A stretch of DNA of 14,058 bases, from assembly GCA_002308575.1 (NCBI GenBank), contig DBVY01000013.1, positions 22,828-36,885 on the forward strand. The letters are read 5' to 3'. A model generated the notes under the pieces. The model did not search any database and was not told where the DNA came from. It was given only the letters and a program-made list of their open reading frames with translations. This DNA is from Christensenella sp. UBA1252. GTDB lineage: Bacteria; Bacillota; Clostridia; Christensenellales; CAG-1252. The stretch's first letter is position 1. The number at the start of each line of letters is the position of its first letter. Below are positions 7,978 to 14,058 of this stretch, piece after piece. Made by a program: the position numbers and the translations under genes.

Positions 7978-8419
7978 ATTGCTCCAACCAGTAAATGAGC
8001 GCGTTTTCCTTATCCATATAGTAATGCGGACGTACCCCCGCAAGAGAAAAACCGGCGCGCTCGTATAATTTGATCGCTTCCGAATTGCTTTCGCGAACTT
8101 CCAACGTCGCGGCGCGACAATCAAGTCGGATCAACTCCAATTTAAGGTGATCCATCATTGCGCTCCCGATCCCCATTCGCCGGAACGAAGGGTCAACCGC
8201 CACGTTTAATATATGCAATTCATCTAAAATGTGTAAAAAACCATAATAACCGACAACGCGTCCCTGCGTTTCGGCAAGATAGAAAAACGAGATCGGTTCA
8301 CGGATCTCGGAAAGGATCATTTCCTTCGACCAAGGCGTTTTGAAAGAAAGAGATTCGATTTGCGCGATCGCTTCGGCATCCGATTCGGTCGCTTTTCGAA
8401 AAGAAAGATCGGGGATCAT
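7976..8419 (-). CDS. rimI: Ribosomal protein S18-alanine N-acetyltransferase
   Basis: GNAT-fold acetyltransferase of 147 residues, named after the enzyme that acetylates the N-terminal alanine of ribosomal protein S18; in many bacteria its exact target is unproven. The acetyl-CoA loop RRMGIG (80-85) follows LHILNVAVDPSF, and the RimI-type LEVRESNSEAIKLYERAGF (106-124) carries the glutamate and tyrosine expected at the active site. FSLAGVRPHYYMD and a short aromatic tail complete the family pattern. It overlaps tsaB by 4 bases (ATGA) and lies in the familiar tsaE-tsaB-rimI order. The usual downstream tsaD is absent from this window; instead the hydrolase gene follows, in the same reading frame after the TAG. 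Confidence 0.9.
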   Translation of the reverse strand: MIPDLSFRKATESDAEAIAQIESLSFKTPWSKEMILSEIREPISFFYLAETQGRVVGYYGFLHILDELHILNVAVDPSFRRMGIGSAMMDHLKLELIRLDCRAATLEVRESNSEAIKLYERAGFSLAGVRPHYYMDKENALIYWLEQ

Positions 8420-9009
8420 TTTTTATCTTCCATCATTCTTTCCGCTTGTGATTTACGCATATAGTACGGCTTCAACCGATCAACGGAATAGGTCGGTGCA
8501 CAAGGACTGTTTATTAACTCTTCAAGCGCCGCCCGAGCCGCGGTCAAAGCGCCTTGCGGCAAACGTTCTTCGAGTTCGTGCTGAAAGACCGTTCCGTTCG
8601 GAAGTGCGGATAAATCCGAATTATCTTCTTTCCATACCCCGTCTTCGATCCAAGCGGCATACGCGCTTTCATGTCCAGCATCGACAGCATAACAGGGCGC
8701 AGAAACAAGCGCGCGCATAACGGTAAAGGACGTTAAACGAAAACGCGGGATCGAAAGTCCGAAGCAAAATGCGTTTGCGAACGAAACGCCGATCCGAATG
8801 CCCGTAAAGGAACCGGGGCCGACGACGACGGCAACTCCGTCCAATTGCTTTTTAGTGAGTTTTAAATCCGCGAGAACACTTTTGACAGCTCGCGTAATAC
8901 CGGACGCGGTGGACATAGTTTCGTCAAAATAACAGACGCTTTGTTCTTCGCCGTCAAACGCCGCCGCATACGGTCTTTTTACCGTCGTATCGATTACCAA
9001 TCCTTTCAT
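8416..9009 (-). CDS. tsaB: tRNA t6A synthesis protein TsaB
   Basis: ASKHA-fold subunit that partners TsaD and TsaE in putting N6-threonylcarbamoyl on A37 of ANN-decoding tRNAs. The 197-residue protein has the N-terminal LVIDTTVKRPYAA strand-turn and the diagnostic VVVGPGSFTGIRIG (61-74). The HSExLLP helix of many TsaB proteins is not recognisable here (TMSTASGITRAV instead), and the protein is at the short end for the family. Two starts are possible: a GTG at 9015 overlapping the tsaE stop (GTGA), and the ATG at 9009. I chose the ATG because AGGAG lies 5 bases before it, matching other genes of the operon. Confidence 0.9.
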   Translation of the reverse strand: MKGLVIDTTVKRPYAAAFDGEEQSVCYFDETMSTASGITRAVKSVLADLKLTKKQLDGVAVVVGPGSFTGIRIGVSFANAFCFGLSIPRFRLTSFTVMRALVSAPCYAVDAGHESAYAAWIEDGVWKEDNSDLSALPNGTVFQHELEERLPQGALTAARAALEELINSPCAPTYSVDRLKPYYMRKSQAERMMEDKK

Positions 9010-9011
9010 AG

Positions 9012-9416
9012 TCACTCCTTGATATCAATCAAGCGAACGCCCTCGCCCGCATACGAGATTGCCACTTCAAACACTCGCCCCGAAAAAGCAGGCAAACAAT
9101 TCCATTCTATGACGGTTACGCCGTCTTTTCGTTCGAGATAGTCTTCGAGTCCGAGATCGATCGTATCGCCCGAAACGCGGTACAGATCCATATGAAACAA
9201 GTTCAACTTTTCGCCTTCGTACTCTTTTACGATCGTAAAAGTCGGCGAAGTCACAACGTCTTTTACACCTAAAAATCTTGCGACCCCTTTCGTAAACGTC
9301 GTTTTCCCCGCGCCAAGCTCTCCCGAAAGCAAAACCACGTCGCCGCCTTTGAGTTTTTCGGCAAACGCTTCCGCGACCGAAAGCGTTTCTTCCGCGCTCT
9401 TTGTAACGTATTTCAT
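9012..9416 (-). CDS. tsaE: tRNA t6A synthesis ATPase TsaE
   Basis: P-loop ATPase of 134 residues that drives turnover of the TsaB-TsaD complex during t6A37 formation. Visible are the Walker A motif GELGAGKTT (32-40), TSPTFTIVKEY (56-66), HMDLYR (75-80) and VIEW (102-105), in the family order. The ATG at 9416 gives the normal N-terminus (MKYVTKSAEET). An upstream ATG at 9455 would add 13 unrelated residues and lies upstream of the predicted transcription start. No Shine-Dalgarno precedes 9416, and the promoter places the first transcribed base at or next to this ATG, so the mRNA is probably leaderless. It is the first gene of the six-gene operon. Confidence 0.93.
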   Translation of the reverse strand: MKYVTKSAEETLSVAEAFAEKLKGGDVVLLSGELGAGKTTFTKGVARFLGVKDVVTSPTFTIVKEYEGEKLNLFHMDLYRVSGDTIDLGLEDYLERKDGVTVIEWNCLPAFSGRVFEVAISYAGEGVRLIDIKE

Positions 9417-9422
9417 ATTTTG

Positions 9423-9451
9423 ATTATACTTGTTTTTTATGCCGTTAGCAA
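9423..9451 (-). promoter_or_regulatory. Promoter of the tsaE operon
   Basis: On the minus strand TTGCTA (9451-9446), a 17-base spacer, then a perfect TATAAT (9428-9423). Transcription would begin about 7 bases further, at 9416, which is the A of the tsaE ATG. Confidence 0.65.
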
Positions 9452-9522
9452 TCATTTTCCGATCGGATCATTTTTCGAATAAAGAAACAAAAAAAACAAA
9501 CAAAAAAGATCGTCAAAAACGC

Positions 9523-9552
9523 TTGACAGTCCAGTATGCTCGGCGTTAAAGT
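9523..9552 (+). promoter_or_regulatory. Promoter of ribU
   Basis: A perfect TTGACA (9523-9528), 18 bases, then TAAAGT (9547-9552). It ends a few bases before the FMN riboswitch, so transcription would start near 9559. The -10 matches TATAAT at only 4 of 6 positions. Confidence 0.55.
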
Positions 9553-9559
9553 GAAATCG

Positions 9560-9674
9560 AACGTTTTAGGGCGGGGTGCAATTCCCCACCGGTGGTATAG
9601 TCCACGAGCCCGCGAGGGTTGAGCAGGGGCAGTTCCTGCACCGACGGTATAGTCCGGATGAAGCAAAATGTTTC
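9560..9674 (+). ncRNA. FMN riboswitch (RFN element)
   Basis: The conserved core is plain: AGGGCGGGGTGCAATTCCCC (9568-9587), ACCGGTGG, TATAGTCCACGAG, GGTTGAGCAGG, CACCGACGGTATAGTCCGG and ATGAAGCAAAAT. The closing stem P1 pairs 9561-9567 with 9665-9671. It senses flavin mononucleotide and sits directly upstream of ribU, so riboflavin uptake should be shut off when FMN is plentiful. The terminator that follows indicates control at the level of transcription. Confidence 0.96.
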
Positions 9675-9690
9675 TTTTTTTGTTTTCGTT

Positions 9691-9720
9691 ATGCCTTGAT
9701 TCGTTCAGGGCATTTTTATT
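9691..9720 (+). terminator. Riboswitch-controlled terminator before ribU
   Basis: ATGCCTTGA (9691-9699) pairs over 9 bases with TCAGGGCAT (9705-9713) around a TTCGT loop and is followed by TTTTATT. It lies between the FMN aptamer and the ribU Shine-Dalgarno (GGAGG at 9723-9727), the expected place for an expression platform. A competing pairing of 9665-9673 with 9708-9716 could serve as the antiterminator. Confidence 0.85.
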
Positions 9721-9735
9721 ACGGAGGCAAAAACC

Positions 9736-10482
9736 ATGAAAGCAAAAGACTTCTTCCTGCAAGCAAAAAAGAAACTGACCGCGGCGTATATTACGAAAGT
9801 CGCCCTGTTATCCGGGATCGCGTTCGTCCTGTATATGTATGCGAAATTCCCATTGGCGTTTATGTTTCCTTCCTTTTTGGATATGCAATTTTCCGAGCTT
9901 CCCGCCCTGCTCGCCGGCTTTTCGCTCGGCCCCGTCGCGGGAACGCTCGTTATCGTGATCAAATGTTTATTGAAATTTCCGTTTTCGAGCACGGCGTTCG
10001 TTGGAGAGATCACGGATATGGTTCTCGGCGTTTTATACGTCTTACCCGCTTCGATCATCTACCAACACAACAAAACGAAGAAAAACGCATTGATCGGACT
10101 GATCGCGGGCACGCTCGTTGCAGCCGCGGCGGCAATTGTCATCAACCGCTTCGTTTCAATCCCCTTCTACGTCAGTTTTTACTTCAAAGGAAACTTCGAC
10201 GTGATCGTCAACATGCTCAAATCGCTTTATAAAGGCATTACGCGCAAATCCTTCTATGTCTACTATCTCTTGCTTGCCGTTTTACCGTTTAACCTTTTAA
10301 GGCTCGGTTTGGTCAGTTTCATTACCTTCCTCGTATATAAAAGTTTGTCCAAACCGTTGCATTGGGAATGGAAATCCAAAAAGGTGGCCGCCGAAATTTC
10401 GAGCGTTCACGATGAAAACGAAACGAAAAACGAAACTCAGATTGACGAAGTAAATACTACCGAAATCGAGGATAAGCAATAG
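9736..10482 (+). CDS. ribU: Riboflavin ECF transporter S component RibU
   Basis: Membrane substrate-binding subunit that brings riboflavin into the cell together with the shared ECF energising module (EcfA, EcfA', EcfT), which is not in this window. Family motifs are clear: ALLSGIAFVLYMYAKFPL in the first helix, FLDMQFSELPALLAGFSLGP (with the usual D-x-x-S-x-x-P-A-L), VIVIKCLLKFPFSSTAFVGE and further hydrophobic helices, about six in all. The 248 residues exceed the usual length of about 190. Much of the surplus is a polar C-terminal tail of about 38 residues after the last helix, rich in Glu, Asn and Thr. GGAGG lies 8 bases before ATG. Regulation by the FMN riboswitch immediately upstream confirms the substrate. 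Confidence 0.95.
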   Translation: MKAKDFFLQAKKKLTAAYITKVALLSGIAFVLYMYAKFPLAFMFPSFLDMQFSELPALLAGFSLGPVAGTLVIVIKCLLKFPFSSTAFVGEITDMVLGVLYVLPASIIYQHNKTKKNALIGLIAGTLVAAAAAIVINRFVSIPFYVSFYFKGNFDVIVNMLKSLYKGITRKSFYVYYLLLAVLPFNLLRLGLVSFITFLVYKSLSKPLHWEWKSKKVAAEISSVHDENETKNETQIDEVNTTEIEDKQ

Positions 10483-10545
10483 GGATTCGCGTAACGTTTC
10501 GATAACCTCGGCAACGCATACGCGATTTAAGCTTTATTCAATCAT

Positions 10546-10578
10546 AAAAAAAAGATCGCACAAGCGACCTTTTTTTTC
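10546..10578. terminator. Bidirectional intrinsic terminator
   Basis: A run of eight A then GATCGC pairs with GCGACC then eight T, around a short loop (ACAA), with one mismatch. It lies between the convergent ribU and small membrane protein genes, and both strands show a stem followed by T. Confidence 0.85.
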
Positions 10579-10594
10579 ATTATTGATGATAAAC

Positions 10595-10849
10595 TTATCC
10601 TTCGACTTTTGCCACGTTATCCGCCTTATAACCGATCAATCTCGTCTTCTTATCGTCATCGAAGAAGAGGTTGCAGATCGCCGCTACCCAAATATAAATA
10701 CCGGCGGTCAAGATTCCGATGAAGAAATAGCTTCCGGTTCTGGAGGTATGTTTTTCAGGCTTCAAACCGGAATGGTTGATGATCAAGCTTCCGATAAATC
10801 CCAAAAAAAACGTAAGTAAAAAGCGAATGATGTTATTACTGTCTTTCAT
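10595..10849 (-). CDS. Small TM2-like membrane protein
   Basis: A protein of 84 residues with two hydrophobic segments (about 8-25 and 40-63) joined by a polar loop containing GLKPEKHTSRTGS, and a charged C-terminal tail. The first segment, IRFLLTFFLGFIGS, and the second, FIGILTAGIYIWVAAICNL, resemble the small TM2-domain proteins common in Bacillota. Their function is unknown and I do not assign one. It is a single-gene unit: a near-perfect promoter upstream, GGGGAG 7 bases before ATG, and a terminator shared with ribU downstream. Confidence 0.75.
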   Translation of the reverse strand: MKDSNNIIRFLLTFFLGFIGSLIINHSGLKPEKHTSRTGSYFFIGILTAGIYIWVAAICNLFFDDDKKTRLIGYKADNVAKVEG

Positions 10850-10878
10850 AAAAAAACTCCCCTTTTTTTGATATAGTT

Positions 10879-10908
10879 ATTATATATTCCACAGAAGATT
10901 TGTGTCAA
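10879..10908 (-). promoter_or_regulatory. Near-consensus promoter of the small membrane protein gene
   Basis: On the minus strand a perfect TTGACA (10908-10903), an 18-base spacer and a perfect TATAAT (10884-10879). The start of transcription would be near 10872, giving a short leader with a GGGGAG ribosome-binding site. Confidence 0.8.
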
Positions 10909-10950
10909 CGATTTCTAACAAATTTGCGAGTAAAAAATCATTCGAACGGC

Positions 10951-10982
10951 AAATAAAAAACGCGAGAATAATCTCGCGTTTT
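10951..10982 (-). terminator. Intrinsic terminator after nfnB
   Basis: AAAACGCGAGA (10957-10967) and TCTCGCGTTTT (10972-10982) form a perfect 11-base-pair stem with a 4-base loop. On the minus strand it is followed by a T-rich run, and it lies 26 bases past the nfnB stop. Confidence 0.88.
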
Positions 10983-11007
10983 AACAATAAAATCTTTATC
11001 GTATCAA

Positions 11008-12426
11008 TTACTTTTGCGACAGATATTCGTCAATCGCTTTCGCAGCGACCTTGCCCGCTCCCATTGCGGAAATAACGGTCGCGGCACCCGTGACCGCATC
11101 GCCGCCCGCGTAAACCGCAATGCGCGAGGTCAATCCGGATTCGTTGATAATGATACCGCCGCGGCTGTTGACTTCCAGTCCGTCCGTCGTGTTTTTAAGA
11201 AGCGGATTCGGAGAAGTTCCGATCGCCATTATGACAACGTCGAGATCGATCGTAAAATCCGAGCCCTCGATCGGAACGGGACGCCTTCTTCCCTTTTGAT
11301 CGGGTTCGCCGAGCTCCATTTGAATACAATTCATTCCGATCACGGAACCGTTTTTGGGATCGCGCGGATCGTTCTCGTTTTTATAACCGAGGATTTCGGT
11401 CGGATTCGTCAAAAGTCTGAATTCGATGCCTTCTTCCATTGCGTGTTCGACTTCTTCCTTTCTCGCAGGAAGCTCGTCCATCGAACGACGATAGACAATA
11501 TAGACTTTTTCCGCGCCAAGACGAAGCGCCGTACGTGCCGCATCCATCGCAACGTTTCCGCCACCGACGACGGCGACCTTTCCGCCTTTCATGATCGGAG
11601 TATCGGGATCGTCCTTATACGCCTTCATTAAATTGCTTCTCGTCAGGAATTCGTTTGCGGAATAAACGCCTTTCAGCGCTTCTCCGGGGATATTCATAAA
11701 GTTCGGAAGTCCTGCGCCCGAACCGATAAAAACGGATTCAAAACCCATTTCAAAGAGTTCATCGACGGTTAACGTTTTTCCGATTACAACGTTCGTCATC
11801 ACTTCGACGCCGAGCGCTTTTAACGTTTCGACCTCTTTTTGGACGATCGACTTCGGCAAACGGAATTCGGGAATTCCGTACACGAGAACGCCGCCCGCAA
11901 GGTGCAATGCTTCAAACACGGTAACCGCATAGCCCTTTTTCGCAAGATCGCCCGCGCAAGTTAAGCCGGACGGACCCGAACCGATAACCGCGACTTTATG
12001 TCCGTTCGGAGTGGGACGATTCGGCGCTTTTGTGCAATGTGCATTATGATAATCGGCAACGAAACGTTCGAGCCTGCCGATCCCGACGCTTTCTCCTTTG
12101 ATCCCTCGCACGCATTTGCTCTCACATTGCGTTTCCTGCGGGCAAACTCTGCCGCAAACAGCGGGAAGACTGGACGTTTGGGTGATTATTTCGTAAGCAC
12201 CTTCGAAATCAAGTTCACGCACTTTCGCGATAAATTCCGGAATGCGGATATTGACCGGGCAACCGGACACACAAGGCATCGCTTTACAATTCAAACAACG
12301 GTTTGCTTCGTCCACCGCAACACTCTCTTCATATCCGAGAGCCACTTCGCTGAAATTATGCGCGCGGACTAACGGATCCTGCGTGGGCATTTCGTTCTTT
12401 TTCGGATTCATATTCGGCATACTCAT
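11008..12426 (-). CDS. nfnB: NfnB-type subunit of NADH-dependent ferredoxin:NADP oxidoreductase (GltD-like)
   Basis: Large flavoprotein subunit, 472 residues, of the electron-bifurcating transhydrogenase that couples NADPH, NADH and ferredoxin; such proteins are often labelled glutamate synthase small subunit. Eight cysteines for two iron-sulfur clusters are seen: C44, C47, C52, C56 (CLNCKAMPCVSGCP) and C91, C95, C101, C105. FAD binds at GSGPSG (149-154); NADPH at GGGNVAMDAA (288-297) followed by YRRS. The final FAD segment is YAGGDAVTGAATVISAMGAGK. The nfnA gene directly upstream, overlapping by 4 bases, and the lack of a large glutamate synthase gene nearby favour Nfn over GltD. An ATG at 12420, 7 bases after GGGGG, is an equally possible start. 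Confidence 0.9.
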   Translation of the reverse strand: MSMPNMNPKKNEMPTQDPLVRAHNFSEVALGYEESVAVDEANRCLNCKAMPCVSGCPVNIRIPEFIAKVRELDFEGAYEIITQTSSLPAVCGRVCPQETQCESKCVRGIKGESVGIGRLERFVADYHNAHCTKAPNRPTPNGHKVAVIGSGPSGLTCAGDLAKKGYAVTVFEALHLAGGVLVYGIPEFRLPKSIVQKEVETLKALGVEVMTNVVIGKTLTVDELFEMGFESVFIGSGAGLPNFMNIPGEALKGVYSANEFLTRSNLMKAYKDDPDTPIMKGGKVAVVGGGNVAMDAARTALRLGAEKVYIVYRRSMDELPARKEEVEHAMEEGIEFRLLTNPTEILGYKNENDPRDPKNGSVIGMNCIQMELGEPDQKGRRRPVPIEGSDFTIDLDVVIMAIGTSPNPLLKNTTDGLEVNSRGGIIINESGLTSRIAVYAGGDAVTGAATVISAMGAGKVAAKAIDEYLSQK

Positions 12427-13271
12427 ACCCCCTTAAAGAGATTGCAGACTTTTTCGTGCGCTTTACGCTCAAACTCGAAATAAGTTCTGCCTCTCGACAT
12501 CGCTTCGTCAAAATCGACTTCGTAACCGTTAAAATCGGGGCCGTCCACGCAAGCGAACTTCGTAACGCGCTTTCCGTCCTCGGTCAAGGTCAAACGGCAA
12601 CCGCCGCACATACCCGTTCCGTCGATCATAATCGGGTTCATCGAAACGGTTACGGGCACTTCATACGGTTTCGCGGTCAAAACGACGAATTTCATCATAA
12701 TCAACGGTCCGATCGTTATGATCATATCGAATTTCTCGCCCGCGTCCAACATTTCTTTTAAAGGAACCGTGACGTTCCCGTGGCGCGCATACGAACCGTC
12801 GTCCGTCATAACGACCAAGCGATCGGAACAAGCCTTGAATTCGTCTTCCAAGATCAAAAGATCTTTATTTCTGAAACCTACGATACTCGTAACTTCCGTT
12901 CCCTGCGCGTGCAAGGCTTCCGCGATAGGAAGCGCGATCGCACAACCGACGCCGCCGCCGACGACGCAAACCTTTTTTAATCCCGAAATATGCGTGGGCG
13001 TTCCGAGCGGCCCGACGAAGTCTTGGATGTACTCGCCTTCCTTCTTATGATTCAATTTTTCCGTCGTCGCGCCGACGATTTGGAAAATGATTTTAACGCC
13101 GCCTTTTTCTTTATCCACACCGGCGACCGTCAAAGGAATACGCTCGCCTTCTTCGTCCACCCTCAGAATGATAAACTGACCGGCTTTCGCTTTATTAGCG
13201 ACGAGCGGCGCTTCGATCTCCATAAAGGTAACGGTGGGATTCAAACTTTTTTTCGTAAGAATTTTATACAT
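12423..13271 (-). CDS. nfnA: NfnA-type subunit: FAD/NAD-binding, [2Fe-2S] oxidoreductase
   Basis: Small subunit, 282 residues, of the Nfn transhydrogenase, related to the PyrK/ferredoxin-NADP reductase family. It has the FAD-binding RIPLTVA (44-50), a nucleotide-binding VGGGVGCA (104-111) and a C-terminal [2Fe-2S] site with C222, C225 and C241 (GMCGGC, then FACVDGP); D217 may be the fourth ligand, as known for NfnA. NADH and the bifurcating FAD are expected here, with electrons passed to NfnB. A Shine-Dalgarno AGGTG precedes the ATG by 4 bases. The gene has its own promoter and overlaps nfnB by 4 bases. Annotation pipelines often call this family sulfide dehydrogenase or dihydroorotate dehydrogenase electron-transfer subunit; the nfnB neighbour argues for Nfn. 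Confidence 0.9.
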   Translation of the reverse strand: MYKILTKKSLNPTVTFMEIEAPLVANKAKAGQFIILRVDEEGERIPLTVAGVDKEKGGVKIIFQIVGATTEKLNHKKEGEYIQDFVGPLGTPTHISGLKKVCVVGGGVGCAIALPIAEALHAQGTEVTSIVGFRNKDLLILEDEFKACSDRLVVMTDDGSYARHGNVTVPLKEMLDAGEKFDMIITIGPLIMMKFVVLTAKPYEVPVTVSMNPIMIDGTGMCGGCRLTLTEDGKRVTKFACVDGPDFNGYEVDFDEAMSRGRTYFEFERKAHEKVCNLFKGV

Positions 13272-13290
13272 AATTCACCTCGTAAGTTTT

Positions 13291-13320
13291 ATTATACTTT
13301 CGCGCGCGTCGGATAGTCAA
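13291..13320 (-). promoter_or_regulatory. Promoter of nfnA-nfnB
   Basis: On the minus strand TTGACT (13320-13315), an 18-base spacer, then a perfect TATAAT (13296-13291). It lies just after the terminator of the suf gene, so the nfn pair is transcribed independently. Confidence 0.75.
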
Positions 13321-13330
13321 GGACGGAGAA

Positions 13331-13363
13331 CAAAAAAACTCCCGAATCGCAACATTCGGGAGA
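13331..13363 (-). terminator. Intrinsic terminator after the suf gene
   Basis: CTCCCGAAT (13339-13347) pairs perfectly with ATTCGGGAG (13354-13362) around a 6-base loop. On the minus strand seven T follow. It lies 36 bases past the sufB-like stop. Confidence 0.92.
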
Positions 13364-13398
13364 AATTGTTTTATTGATCGCATAACAAGGCAAACAAT

Positions 13399-14058
13399 TC
13401 AACGAAGGAAACCGTTGATGATTTGTTCTTCCGCCTCTTTTTCTGTCAATCCGAGCGTCATCAATTTGATCAGTTGTTCGCCTGCGATCTTGCCGATTGC
13501 AGCTTCGTGCACGAGCGATGCGTCCACGTTATTCGCCTGTAAAGACGGGACAGCGAGGATCTTTCCGTCGTCCATAATGATCGAGTCGCATTCCGTATGT
13601 CCGTAACAAGGGGCGTCACCCGTGATCTTCGCGTCGAATTTTTGGAAAGAAGAACCTTTTGCGACGGCGCGGGAAACGACGTCCGCGCTGGAACCTTCCC
13701 CTTCGAGTTTAACGTCGTAAAAGCTGACCGCCTTTTGATCGTCGTGCGTCATCAATCTTTCGCGAACGACGAGTTTCGCTTTTTCTTTCAACGAACAGAT
13801 CGTTTTGCGGATCGTATCGTCCACGCCTTTAATTTGCACCATTTCCATCGTCATTTCGGCGCCTTCTTCGAGATACGCTTCCGTAACGGGGTTCAAAATG
13901 CGTTTTCCGCTTCCGTTTCCGGATCCGTAATGCTTTTCGACGTAGCGCACTTTCGCGCCTTTTTTCAGGAAGAAACGATGCACGCCGTCGTGTTGCGAAT
14001 CGCCCGCGCCGCAGTTATCGATGCCGCATCCCGCAACGATCAAAACGTCCGCGTTTTC
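13399..14058 (-). CDS. sufB: SufB/SufD-family Fe-S cluster scaffold, C-terminal part (5' end outside window)
   Basis: Component of the SUF iron-sulfur assembly machine. The frame stays open to the window edge, so only the last 219 residues are seen; a TTG at 14043 lies inside the gene and is not the start. The visible part is the beta-helix core and C-terminus: VEKHYGSGNG, RILNPVTEAYLEEGAEM, the CYGHTECDSIIM motif (C151, C157) and HEAAIGKIAGEQLIKLMTLGLT (E185), with GFLR at the end. The cysteine and glutamate positions match residues used by SufB for cluster building. The pattern is close to the SufB/SufD proteins of minimal SufBC systems in anaerobes and archaea, so whether to call it SufB or SufD is uncertain. 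A SufC ATPase gene is likely just upstream, outside the window. Confidence 0.88.
   Translation of the reverse strand, partial: ENADVLIVAGCGIDNCGAGDSQHDGVHRFFLKKGAKVRYVEKHYGSGNGSGKRILNPVTEAYLEEGAEMTMEMVQIKGVDDTIRKTICSLKEKAKLVVRERLMTHDDQKAVSFYDVKLEGEGSSADVVSRAVAKGSSFQKFDAKITGDAPCYGHTECDSIIMDDGKILAVPSLQANNVDASLVHEAAIGKIAGEQLIKLMTLGLTEKEAEEQIINGFLR

Noticed and set aside
9417..9455. Longer TsaE from the ATG at 9455
   Set aside because: It would start upstream of the predicted transcription start and add 13 residues that do not resemble the TsaE N-terminus.
9445..9762. A minus-strand frame across the tsaE-ribU gap
   Set aside because: It is the complement of the riboswitch and promoters and would have no ribosome-binding site.
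9576..10232. A 218-codon plus-strand frame overlapping the riboswitch and ribU
   Set aside because: It starts inside the FMN aptamer and reads ribU in the wrong frame; the product is Arg-rich without motifs.
11008..12426. Glutamate synthase small subunit (gltD) call for the GltD-like flavoprotein
   Set aside because: No large glutamate synthase subunit is adjacent, while the overlapping FAD/[2Fe-2S] partner gene is the hallmark of NfnAB; ammonium assimilation is covered here by gdhA.

Overview
The window looks like a chromosomal segment of an anaerobic member of the Bacillota (Clostridia-like). The evidence is an NfnAB-type bifurcating transhydrogenase pair, a SufB/SufD-type scaffold, an FMN riboswitch in front of a RibU transporter, strong AGGAGG ribosome-binding sites, and TTGACA/TATAAT promoters with intrinsic terminators. 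No species can be named from the sequence alone. There is no sign of phage, insertion sequences, CRISPR arrays, tRNA or rRNA.

Layout. Positions 1-1080 (+) hold the 3' part of valS, which ends tail-to-tail with a cytosolic M14 zinc peptidase (1077-1901, -). Next come gdhA (2002-3339, -) and icd (3374-4591, -), an apparent two-gene operon with its own promoter. It converts isocitrate to 2-oxoglutarate and then to glutamate, and the NADPH made by the first step can be used by the second. Positions 4659-9416 (-) form a tight six-gene operon in the order tsaE, tsaB, rimI, alpha/beta hydrolase, membrane-anchored MurF-like ligase, Ddl-like ligase. Neighbours overlap by 4 bases or have the stop codon fused to the next Shine-Dalgarno. 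The first three genes are the familiar t6A/RimI cluster. The last three look like a cell-envelope peptide-ligation module built from divergent parts.

Positions 9417-9735 are a divergent control region: the tsaE promoter on the minus strand, and on the plus strand a promoter, an FMN riboswitch and a terminator serving ribU (9736-10482). A bidirectional terminator separates ribU from a small TM2-like membrane protein (10595-10849, -), which has a near-consensus promoter. Positions 11008-13271 (-) are nfnA-nfnB, which balance NADH, NADPH and ferredoxin, with their own promoter and terminator. The window ends inside a sufB-like gene (13399 to beyond 14058, -).

The most notable points are these. 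(1) The hydrolase-Mur ligase-Ddl trio: the Mur ligase has about five predicted membrane segments where the normal UDP-MurNAc-tripeptide-binding domain should be, and the Ddl lacks the serine expected to hold the second D-Ala. (2) The hydrolase appears to start at an AUC codon behind a perfect Shine-Dalgarno. (3) tsaE is probably translated from a leaderless mRNA. (4) The FMN switch can be read down to its terminator and a candidate antiterminator.
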